Notes under the pieces: generated by a model
The model's input: only the letters and a program-made list of their open reading frames with translations
What the model was told of the DNA's origin: nothing
The model's database searches: none
Program-made: the position numbers and the translations under genes
Assembly: GCA_020630435.1 (NCBI GenBank)
Contig: JAHDBJ010000001.1
Span: 310,001-374,000, forward strand
DNA from: Saprospiraceae bacterium
GTDB taxonomy: Bacteria; Bacteroidota; Bacteroidia; Chitinophagales; Saprospiraceae
DNA: 64,000 nucleotides
Direction: 5' to 3'
Shown: piece by piece, positions 52,863 to 62,100 of the stretch
How the letters are laid out: each line of letters begins with the position of its first letter
How positions within the stretch are numbered: position 1 is the stretch's first letter

Positions 52863-54455
52863 ATGGCACTAAGTATTGAAGTTCAGGAGGACAAGGATTG
52901 TTTGTTATCTGCGGAGGATTGTCTGAAGGTTTGCATGACTTCAGATGCATTGGTTTACCAGACAGGCGATTTGTTTGAGTATTATTTGTACTTGTTGGAT
53001 TTTATTGTCGACCATGTAAGCGATATGGGAAACAGTATCCTTGAGGTGGATGGTGTTACCTTCACATTTATAAGTGGAGCGAATAATCCAAGTCAAAATC
53101 AAATCTCCATTGCAGGGGATATTTTTATGAACATCTATGAGGTCTTACAAGCCAATTGGTACGTGAGCAAAAACTATGAGGTGAGTATTGTCTTTGCTAG
53201 TGGGATTTTGTTTAAGCATAAGGTTTGCGGTCGCTTGAGTGCTATTCGAATATACAATATCGATGCTGGCTCTGGAGATATTGACCTAGTAGAAACCAGC
53301 TTGAATGGCACACCTCAAAACTTTGGATTCTATGAAAACTATCGGGTCTTGGCTTGCCTGTTTTGTGATGGGGTCTTGATTACTGAACTCATTGCTTATC
53401 CTCAAATCCAACTTACAGCTGATGAATGCGATGTTTTGACAGACCCTAAAATCTGTCTTGAAGTCAGCAACTTTGTCAAGGACTGTTTATCAACACCGCT
53501 TCCTAGTCTAGCTATGCCCATCGGCTCCCCGATTGCTACGGCTGTCCCAACGATGGTGAGCGAAGTGAGTTTGGTCATTACCGAAGCCTATGGTGCGGAT
53601 AGTTTAAACATTCATGGTAAAGAAGAAACCTATTTTATAGGAGATGTCATCGGAGCAAATTATTGTCGCAACCTGAGAGCAGATAACGATAGACTAGAAC
53701 CCTATTGCCCAGAGAGTACCCCTCAACAGTTTTTGTACCTCCATGATGCGGATACCCTTTTTTGTCGTAATCAAGCGGTGTGGCTTTACCTCTATACAGG
53801 CATACGAGAGAATTATTTATTGAATATCACGCTTGGTATTTATGATAATAATGGGGTGTTAATCGCTAACTTCCCTTATGCTTTGCCCGTTGATGCTCCG
53901 ATGCTAGAGCTTCAAGCATCCCTTTATTTTTATAGCGACCAGATGCTAGACTTTTTGGGTGTCAATCGAAGCGATATTGGTAAGACAACGCTTCAAGTGG
54001 AGTATATCCATCCTGATACTTTAGCACTCATCCAAACTGAGGAGGTTTGTTTTAATTATTATAAAAAAGACTGCTGCGATTGTGATTTACAATTGGTTTT
54101 TCTTTCGTCGCTAGATACCTTCACCACCATCATGGCAAAATGTCCAGTCGAAGAACGGCTCAACATTTTTCAAAAGACCATCGAACTTTGTGAGCCTTGT
54201 ATGCCTTCCACTCAATCTAGGGGCAGTACGACTATCGATAGTCGATCCTATATCGAATTAGACACCTATATTCTCAACCCCCAAAACTACAGCAAAAAAG
54301 TCCTACGTGATTTCTATGCCAGTAAGGAAGTGTATTTGCTCTATCAGGGCAATTACTACACCATCATCCCTCAAAATCAATCCCAAACCTTATACCAAAA
54401 AGGACAACGTACTAATTTAAAATATACCTTTCGACTGCCGAATGAACGACTTTAA
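52863..54455 (+). CDS. Phage tail/virion structural protein, Cys-rich
   Basis: 530 aa from the ATG at 52863; the frame is open 13 codons further upstream into the promoter cassette. The protein is beta-rich and Cys-rich (KDCLLSAEDCLKVC, YKKDCCDCDLQ, CEPCMPS). It resembles large virion proteins of Bacteroidota phages but I cannot name a family. It is the first tail-side gene after the second promoter cassette. Confidence 0.65.
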   Translation: MALSIEVQEDKDCLLSAEDCLKVCMTSDALVYQTGDLFEYYLYLLDFIVDHVSDMGNSILEVDGVTFTFISGANNPSQNQISIAGDIFMNIYEVLQANWYVSKNYEVSIVFASGILFKHKVCGRLSAIRIYNIDAGSGDIDLVETSLNGTPQNFGFYENYRVLACLFCDGVLITELIAYPQIQLTADECDVLTDPKICLEVSNFVKDCLSTPLPSLAMPIGSPIATAVPTMVSEVSLVITEAYGADSLNIHGKEETYFIGDVIGANYCRNLRADNDRLEPYCPESTPQQFLYLHDADTLFCRNQAVWLYLYTGIRENYLLNITLGIYDNNGVLIANFPYALPVDAPMLELQASLYFYSDQMLDFLGVNRSDIGKTTLQVEYIHPDTLALIQTEEVCFNYYKKDCCDCDLQLVFLSSLDTFTTIMAKCPVEERLNIFQKTIELCEPCMPSTQSRGSTTIDSRSYIELDTYILNPQNYSKKVLRDFYASKEVYLLYQGNYYTIIPQNQSQTLYQKGQRTNLKYTFRLPNERL

Positions 54456-54509
54456 TTTTTAAAAATAGGAACTAAAAAATAAGCTAAAACATCAATTAAA
54501 CATCAAAAT

Positions 54510-54965
54510 ATGAAGACTTTAATCCTGATTACCTCGTTTCTTTGCTTCGGTGTCTATGGGGCAACTCGAAGTGGTAAGATTCTATATCCTTTCGTTTTAC
54601 TCTATCAACATATCCATTTTGTGGCATTGAAGGTGCTCGTATTCTTTTCTGAATTGCGATGGCATAAATACTTACTCTACACTCTTTTGATGGATGCGCT
54701 CATCAATATAGTTGACCTCTTTTTTACCTATTTAAAAAAGCCGTTTTATTCCTGTATCGTTTGCATGGCATCGGTTTGGACGATGGTGACCCTCTACTTA
54801 TTTGGAGAGGTATTTCAATATCCTTATCCATTGATTTCACTCCAATCACTAGGACTTATCGGAATGGTAGGTGGTGTCAACTATATGGCCGTCTTTGTCA
54901 TGGATGGACTTCACACCTTAGTTAATTCGATTGATTCTTTTAATAAACCCTCAAAATCTGCCTAG
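54510..54965 (+). CDS. Membrane protein, DUF1360-like
   Basis: A 151-aa protein with about four hydrophobic segments and a CxxC-containing stretch KKPFYSCIVCMASVWTM. The latter resembles the PWCxxFW region of DUF1360-type phage membrane proteins. A holin-like or envelope role is possible. It sits between two tail genes in the same direction. Confidence 0.55.
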   Translation: MKTLILITSFLCFGVYGATRSGKILYPFVLLYQHIHFVALKVLVFFSELRWHKYLLYTLLMDALINIVDLFFTYLKKPFYSCIVCMASVWTMVTLYLFGEVFQYPYPLISLQSLGLIGMVGGVNYMAVFVMDGLHTLVNSIDSFNKPSKSA

Positions 54966-54970
54966 AAAAC

Positions 54971-57079
54971 ATGAGCCTATCCTTAACCCTTTTTGAGCAG
55001 TATTACGGTATTAATCCCATTGAAACGGATCTGAATGTGGCAAACCCCATTGCCCTGAATTTGTCCATCAAGGATTTTACCATCATCGCTGGGGAAGCCA
55101 ATAATATTGATTACTTCTCCTTTGATATTGAGTTTGTCGAAACCCCTCAAAACAATAAGGCTCATTTTTATCAAAATCACTTGAATAACTATCAAGCAAG
55201 ATTCAAACGAGGGCAGCAAGTCAAAGCCTTTCTTATCAAAAAAGGACTAGTATTCAAAGGCAAGGTGCTTATCCTCAATACCAAAGTAGAAAACAAATGC
55301 CTGGTCTATGTCGGTCAGTTTCTAGGCGGTTTGAAAAACTGGCTTTCGGCTGCTCCCCAGCTGCTCTGTGAATTAGATTTGGGAACAAGTACCTTTGACC
55401 GACCAACCATTGAAGGCACTTGGAATGACAATCCTTATGATGGTAGTTTTCCACTTCATTATTCTTTGAAGTATTATGGAAATTATAGCGGTTACAATAG
55501 TACCGATGGTGTGGTGGATTTTGTCGATGTTGATGATATGCGACCCGATGTTTTTGAAAAAGCCATCCTAGAAGCCATCGAAAAAGCAAGCAAGGTTAAA
55601 ATTCAATCGCAGTTTTTTAATATGGAGTACTTCAGACGCTGGATGCTCCCTTTTGTCAATGATGAAAATGAAGTTGGAGCAGAAGGTATCACTCTGCCCA
55701 ATTACTTTTTTGAAAGTGAGAATAGCAATTGTGACCCTTACGCCATTAGTGCTGCTCAATCCAATGGAGGACTGTGGGCATTTACAAGTGATGCGGTTTG
55801 TTTTACCCATAATGACCCCTTCGCCATGATAAGTGGGGATTACTTCGCCCTACCCCTCAAAGGACGTTATTGCCTTAACTTCAAAGGGGATGTGCTACTT
55901 GGTGGTCTTAGTCCTCAATTTAAGATTCAAATCATTGATGCTACTGGAACCATAATTGCAGAAACTGGACTGCTTTTATTTGGTTCAGGACTCAACATCA
56001 CCCTTTTCTTTGATGCTCTCAAAGGTGTGCCTTATGCTGTCCGATTTATGGAAGCCACCAATCCCAATATAGATGTCAATATCTCACTAGGAGCCATTCT
56101 CAATATCTCGCTCAAGAAAGTGGACAATGGTTTTTATGAAGGTTCGACCATTGACCATGCCAAACTACTTCCATGTAAGAAAATTAGTGAGTACATCGGT
56201 TCTCTTTCTGACCGTTTTAATATTATCTTTTTTTATGATGAAAAATACGATAGAGTCATCGCAGAGCCGAAATATCCCGTCACCTTACCCACAGGAGAAC
56301 AAGTATCAGGATTTTACAAAAGCATCGCCCATGCTGAAAACTGGACGGATAAAATCACTTGCTCCAATGAGCAGACCAATTTTAGTGTGCAGACCGATAT
56401 GAAAAGGCAATTGGTTTTTAAGTTTCAAGAAGATGGTAACGACAAATACATCCCTGCTACCGAAACCAATCCCAAGCTCTACCTTGCACATATTGAACCA
56501 ATGAGCGAGAAGTTTATGGAAGGGCAAAAAGAGCAAGCCTGTCGCTTATTTGCTCCAACAAAGAATGGGTATTTGCCTGACCCTGATATTTCACCGCAAA
56601 ACCAAAATCCGAATATTGCCCCCTTCATTCCCTTTTTTATCAACTTCGACCCGAAGGATAAGAATGCCAACATTGGTCAAAAATACAATTATGAACCTAG
56701 CTTTATTTACAAGCTCGGCATAAGGCAAGGCACTTGGAACTGGTACAATAGTAACAATGTTTTAAACACATATCCCTTTGCGGCTCAGGTATCCGAAATC
56801 CCCAACTATGAGGTTAATGGAGGATATGTCGATGTAGGTAATCAGAAGGGTTTTGTGAGTTTGTTCTTCAGAAAAGATATTGAGCTATTCAACTTTGGAG
56901 TAGTAAGAACACTCAAAGCTTTACTTAATGATTTGGAAATCAATAATCTTGATTTTAGAAAACTCAAATACATCAGTACCCCTCATGGTGGAGCAACTTA
57001 TTTTATACTAGAAGCCATCGAAGAATATATCATCAACGAAGCCGAAACAACCAATATCAAACTCATTAGTTTTTTATGA
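54971..57079 (+). CDS. Large tail or baseplate protein
   Basis: A 702-aa beta-rich protein (SLSLTLFEQYYGINPIE; FDIEFVETPQNNKAH; VFKGKVLILNTKVENKCLVYVGQF). The N-terminal part resembles tail-hub or baseplate proteins, the middle holds lectin-like strands (YFALPLKGRYCLNF), and the C-terminus returns to hub-like sequence. Size and position just before the tape measure gene support a tail role. Host-attachment function is inferred. Confidence 0.6.
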   Translation: MSLSLTLFEQYYGINPIETDLNVANPIALNLSIKDFTIIAGEANNIDYFSFDIEFVETPQNNKAHFYQNHLNNYQARFKRGQQVKAFLIKKGLVFKGKVLILNTKVENKCLVYVGQFLGGLKNWLSAAPQLLCELDLGTSTFDRPTIEGTWNDNPYDGSFPLHYSLKYYGNYSGYNSTDGVVDFVDVDDMRPDVFEKAILEAIEKASKVKIQSQFFNMEYFRRWMLPFVNDENEVGAEGITLPNYFFESENSNCDPYAISAAQSNGGLWAFTSDAVCFTHNDPFAMISGDYFALPLKGRYCLNFKGDVLLGGLSPQFKIQIIDATGTIIAETGLLLFGSGLNITLFFDALKGVPYAVRFMEATNPNIDVNISLGAILNISLKKVDNGFYEGSTIDHAKLLPCKKISEYIGSLSDRFNIIFFYDEKYDRVIAEPKYPVTLPTGEQVSGFYKSIAHAENWTDKITCSNEQTNFSVQTDMKRQLVFKFQEDGNDKYIPATETNPKLYLAHIEPMSEKFMEGQKEQACRLFAPTKNGYLPDPDISPQNQNPNIAPFIPFFINFDPKDKNANIGQKYNYEPSFIYKLGIRQGTWNWYNSNNVLNTYPFAAQVSEIPNYEVNGGYVDVGNQKGFVSLFFRKDIELFNFGVVRTLKALLNDLEINNLDFRKLKYISTPHGGATYFILEAIEEYIINEAETTNIKLISFL

Positions 57080-57095
57080 TTTTGCACTCATTTGT

Positions 57096-57332
57096 ATGGT
57101 AAAAAAAGGAACACAAGAGAATCAAGATATTAAGCATTTTAGTAAAACTGTCAAGTCTATAATTGTCCAAAAAGGCTTAGACTGGGTTCTTGATATGCTT
57201 TCAACAGCCACCATCAAACGCATCCTCATCTGCGAAGACCTCAAAAAAGGCAAGACCTACCGACAAATTACCCAACATAGAGGCTTCCCCAGCTCCACCG
57301 TCGAATACCATGCTCGGTTTTGTGAGTGTTAG
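57096..57332 (+). CDS. Small HTH-like protein
   Basis: A 78-aa protein whose C-terminal half looks like a helix-turn-helix (ICEDLKKGKTYRQITQHRGFPSSTVEYHARF). Its stop codon is part of the G-rich motif TAGGGGGAGGT at the cargo junction. It could regulate late genes; no family is certain. Confidence 0.5.
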   Translation: MVKKGTQENQDIKHFSKTVKSIIVQKGLDWVLDMLSTATIKRILICEDLKKGKTYRQITQHRGFPSSTVEYHARFCEC

Positions 57333-57375
57333 GGGGAGGTCATAATTATTACTTTAAGCTATTGATAGAATCAAT

Positions 57376-58497
57376 CTAATCTAAATAAATTGCTTTTATA
57401 ATTTCTTGTTTATTATTTATAGTTATTTTGAAGCGTTTATTATCTTTATCAAAAATAGTAGCACTATTCCCTGTAAAATATCTACCATTTCGACAATTTC
57501 CACCACACATTTTACTTAGCTCTATTTTTAAATCTCCTTTATTATCAATATATCCCAAGAAATTACGTTCAAAATCCCAAACTCCTGCTAATCCATTACT
57601 ATATTTTCCAATCATAAGATATTCAGAAGTCATAGGAACAACAATTTCACCTTTTTCGTTTATAACTCCCCAGTTACCTTCATATTTAACAGCAGCAAGA
57701 CCTTCATTAAAATCACTAACTCTTTCAAATTTACAGCCGATTTTAACTTTATCACATTTACGATATCCTCTTAAACCATTTTCACATTTACAAGTTTTTA
57801 ATTTCTCATTGCAGACTTGTGACTGAGGTATCTGATTCATACTTTGAGAGTAACTTTGATTTTTTTCTTGAAAAAAAGAACTCATAATTGATAAGAGTAT
57901 TAGTATTACTGAAACTATTATTATAAGAGCTTTCGTCAAAAAAATATGATTTTCAACTACCTCTGCATTATGTCTATCAATCTCACTATCTTCTAACCAA
58001 TGATTAAATTGAAGTTCCCCAATCTTTTTATTCAAGTGTTTTTTAATATCTGTAAATGCATCGTCTTTTAATTCTCCATAATGTGCTATTGGTTTATTAG
58101 ATGATGGTAGTATAAAGTCTTGATTTGTTTTTAAAAACTTTGAATTGTTATAATCACAGCTTCTTAAATATAGATGTAAAAAATATTTTTGATTATCATT
58201 TTTTTTTATAAGGCTTTTTACTAGCTTAAATTTCTTAGAATTAAGGAAATCGATACTTAAAGGAAAAATAAATATATCTGTTTTACTTACTATCCTAGAA
58301 ATGTAATGCTGTCTATTCATACCAGCATCAGGATTAAGGTAACTTACTAAAACTTCAGAGTATTCTGACTTAAGTCTATTGAAGTTTTTTTCTAATTCGT
58401 CTATATATGGTTTATCAAGGTTAGAATCAGATGATACTACGGTTATCTGTATTTTTAATTTTGGTTTTGGTTTTGGTATTATTTTTATATTTAACAC
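57376..58497 (-). CDS. TIR-like / transmembrane / WG-repeat protein
   Basis: A 373-aa protein, start GTG overlapping the TIR gene stop by one base. Residues 1-155 are TIR-like: LHLYLRSCDY...FILPSSNKPIAHYGELKDDAFTDI parallels IPIILRPCKW...ALPKFGKPISKWEDLDDAFLNV in the neighbour. The FxSYSxxD start and the Glu of the fourth helix are missing, so it is probably not catalytic. A transmembrane helix follows near 187-208 (ALIIIVSVILILLSIM), then WG-type repeats (FNEGLAAVKYEGNWGVINEKGEIVVP). It looks like a membrane-anchored sensor or partner of the TIR protein. Confidence 0.75.
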   Translation of the reverse strand: MLNIKIIPKPKPKLKIQITVVSSDSNLDKPYIDELEKNFNRLKSEYSEVLVSYLNPDAGMNRQHYISRIVSKTDIFIFPLSIDFLNSKKFKLVKSLIKKNDNQKYFLHLYLRSCDYNNSKFLKTNQDFILPSSNKPIAHYGELKDDAFTDIKKHLNKKIGELQFNHWLEDSEIDRHNAEVVENHIFLTKALIIIVSVILILLSIMSSFFQEKNQSYSQSMNQIPQSQVCNEKLKTCKCENGLRGYRKCDKVKIGCKFERVSDFNEGLAAVKYEGNWGVINEKGEIVVPMTSEYLMIGKYSNGLAGVWDFERNFLGYIDNKGDLKIELSKMCGGNCRNGRYFTGNSATIFDKDNKRFKITINNKQEIIKAIYLD

Positions 58498-58925
58498 TAC
58501 AATATTTTTAGAATACCATTAATAACATTCAGAAATGCATCATCTAAATCCTCCCATTTTGAAATTGGTTTTCCAAACTTCGGTAAAGCTTGATTCTCAG
58601 CGATTGGCAAAATTGTCCATTTACATGGTCGCAAAATTATAGGAATAACTATTGCCTCATTTTTGTCATTTCTTTCTAATGCTTTTTTAATTTCAACATT
58701 ATTTATATAATCTGAAGCTATAGCATCAGAACTAACTAACAATAGTATAATATTTGAAGTTTCTAACTTTATTTTTATAGCATCATCCCATTTTTCACCT
58801 GGAACAATTTTTCCATCTTCCCATATATTTACTTTATGAGTTCTTATTAATGGTGATAGGTGATTGACGAGTTGCTGTTTATATTTTTCATCAATATGTG
58901 AATATGAAATAAAGATATTTTTCAT
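58497..58925 (-). CDS. TIR-domain protein
   Basis: A 142-aa protein that is a whole TIR domain: FISYSHIDEKYKQQL at the start, VNIWEDGKIVPGEKWDDAI, LLLVSSDAIASDYINNVEI with the likely catalytic Glu78, and the final VIPIILRPCKW. Bacterial TIR enzymes cleave NAD or make cyclic ADP-ribose signals, often in anti-phage immunity. It is transcribed against the tail genes with a TIR-like partner, a layout of defence cargo. NADase activity is inferred. Confidence 0.88.
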   Translation of the reverse strand: MKNIFISYSHIDEKYKQQLVNHLSPLIRTHKVNIWEDGKIVPGEKWDDAIKIKLETSNIILLLVSSDAIASDYINNVEIKKALERNDKNEAIVIPIILRPCKWTILPIAENQALPKFGKPISKWEDLDDAFLNVINGILKIL

Positions 58926-59130
58926 CTTAATATAAATTGATTTATTATGGTCATTTAGAAAAGAATATAAATATATCTAAAAACTCAAATATTATAAACA
59001 TAATATTTGTAATTTATTCCAATCATCAACAAAAACCGTCCAAAAATCTCGGACAGAAATCCATTCTCCCTCTAGCAAGCCACTAATCTAAGTCATATCT
59101 TTCCATTTTCTCATTTCAATTAATGGCAGA

Positions 59131-62100
59131 GTGACTGAAAAGATTAACGCACTTGAAATTAATATCGACTATGGCACTTCTAATTTAGCGGCTCAGGAGA
59201 TTATCCAAAAGCAGCAACAATTAAAAGCCGTAATTACGGAACTTCGCTTTGAGAATAGGGAATTGGCTAAGGAGCAGCGTCAATATCTCAAAGAAATACG
59301 TAAGGGAAGTGATACAGCCCAAGTAAGTTATGAAAATACCACTAAGAAAATTGTCAATAATGAAAATGCTATTCGTCAGCTCTCGGTTGTTCAACGTGGC
59401 TTCAACAAGGATATAAAGGACTTAAACAAGGCAAAGACCAGCATCGAAGCTCTTGATGTGGAGTATGGTCAAATCCTCAAACGACTCCGACAAATGAGTG
59501 CAGCGGAGCGTAAGGTGATGGGAAAGAACCTCATCAAAAGAGCTACCGATATTCGAAAAGAGGTCGACAAATTCAATACCTCACTCAAAAACTACCGAGC
59601 AAATATCGGAAACTATGCAAGTGGATTGGAGGGGATTGCTGGGGCATTTGGGAAGCTGGGGACGGCTTTTGGAGTAAGCGCAGGGTTTTATGAACTCAAT
59701 CAAGTTATTCAGGGAACAATTGGTACATTCAAAGATTTTGAATTCGCTTTTGATGATGCCGTTTCTAAGCTGGATAGCCTTGATAGGACGGAGGAAAATA
59801 TTGGGAAATTAAGAACCAGAGTTTTAGAATTGGGAGAATCTACCGAATTTACAGCAAGTCAAGTTGCTGGCTCTGTCAAATTTCTTGCTCAAGCTGGACT
59901 CAATACTAATGAAATCTTACAGTCTTTAGAATCCACGCTTAATCTAGCAAGTTCAGGAGGAATTGAACTAGGAGAAGCTGCCGATATAGCAACTAATATA
60001 TTGTCGGGATTTGGAGAATCAGCTTCAGAAGCAAATAAAATTATAGATGTATTGGCTAAAACTTCTGTTTCTGCAAATACAGACATTATTGAATTGGGCG
60101 AAGCTTCTAAATATGCTGCTCCTATCTTTTCGCAGTTAGGTGCTGGAGTAGAAGAAGTTTCGGCAGCAATGGGAGCCTTAGCGAATAATGGTTTAAAAGG
60201 AAGTGTTGGTACAAGAGCATTGGCAAATTCTATACCTCGTATCACGAAAGGAATTCCTTCGATTGTCAAAAAGATGAAGGAGCTAAACCTAAGTTTTTTT
60301 GACAATGGTCAGTTTGTAGGACTCAACGAAACTATATCTAGGTTGGAAACTGCTTATCAAGGATTAACTCAAGAACAACAAGCTGCTGCAACTGCCACCA
60401 TATTTGGAGCAGAAGCAGCTAAATCAATCAATGCGCTTTTAGGCTTTCAAAAAACAGTAACCCTTGAACAAGGCGAAGCCTTAGGGATTGCGAATGAACG
60501 ATTTGGAGAAAATAATGAAATCGTACTGAAGGGAAGCGAAGCCTTGAAAATATTCACGAAGGATTTACAGGATTCTGAAGGAGCAGCCAAAGACATTGCG
60601 GAAGCTAAATTGGATAACCTTCAAGGAGATATTTTGAAACTTCAATCCGCAGTTGAAGGGGCAAAGATTGCTTTAGTAGAAGCAAGAGATGAAGGCTTAC
60701 GAAAGTTTATTCAAACACTTACTCAAGTCCTGCCACCGCTAATCAAAAATATTGACCTTATTGTTAAAATCGGAGTGGGAATACTCATTATTGCTAAAAA
60801 TCAATTAATTGCCAATAAAGCGATTGCTGCATGGAATCTACTTCAACGAGCAGGAGCAACTATCACCGCAGCATATTCCACAGCGATTGGAGTATTAAGT
60901 GGGAAAATCAAACTTTCTATTATTCAAACCAAAGCGGCAACTGTAGTAACTAGAGTGTTTAATACTGTTGTTCGTGCTAATCCAGTTGGTGCATTAGTAA
61001 CTGTGTTGACTTCCGCCTATCTAGCATATCAAACTTATGCGAGATTTGCAGGAGAAAGCAGCGAAGCTCAGCGAAAGCTGAATGAATCTACTCAGGCAAT
61101 TAATCGAGAATTTGCAAGGGAAAAGGTTGAATTAGGTAAGTTATTTAAATTACTAAAGGATGTAACGATTTCTCAAGACAATAAACGTAAAGCCATTGAT
61201 AAACTTCAGGAGCAGTATCCTTCCTATCTAAGGAATATAAATTTAGAAACGGCATCATCAGCGGAATTGAGTAAGATTCAAAAAGAAATAGAGAAAAACC
61301 TCCTTAGAAATATTGCTCTGAAGCAAAAAGATGCAGCCATCACAGAATTATATGTCAAACAGGCAGATCTAATAACAGAAAGAACAAGATTACAAAGAGA
61401 AGGGGCTAGTGGTTTATCTACCTTAGATAGAGTTGGGAATTCATTAGCAAGTTTGCTAGGGTCAAATAGAAAAGAAGGTGAAAGTCTGGGAGAGTTTTCC
61501 GTAAGACTAAAAACATCAAGTCTTGACAAACAAATATCCGATATTGAAAAGCAAATTAAAGAAACAGAGGAATTATTCAACGATGCTTTTGATTTAGAGG
61601 AAGTTGTTATTGCCGAAAATAATCCACTAGATGATATCATAAATGGATTGAATAGTGGAAAAAATAATAACAAAGGAGGAGGTAGTAGTGATAATAATGA
61701 GGATTCCACCGCAGAATCCATCCAAAAAGAATCCCAAGCGGCTCAAAACAGTATCGAAGCTCTTGAGCAAAAAATCAATGAATTACAAGCCAAGATAAAG
61801 CAAGCTGATCCATCTAATCCACTTTTTGACAAATGGAACAAAGACTTAGTCACGGCTCAAAATAACCTTGATGAAGCCAAAGAGAAACTAGAAGCCTTCC
61901 AAAACCGATTGAAGTTTGAAGCGGATGGTATTGATACTCGTGGTGAGGTCGTTGCTCTGGACACGCTCCCTGCTGAAAACTTCTTATTAGAACAAGACCT
62001 CGAAGCGACACAAAAACTCAAAGATGCTCGTATCGCTGCTGCTTTTGAGGAGGTAAAAGCAATTAGTGAACTCCGACAAAAACAAAGAGAAGAAGAACTG

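Noticed and set aside
55275-55589. Leftward frame of 104 codons within the tail protein gene
   Set aside because: His-rich composition typical of a shadow frame; no start context and it overlaps a long coherent gene.
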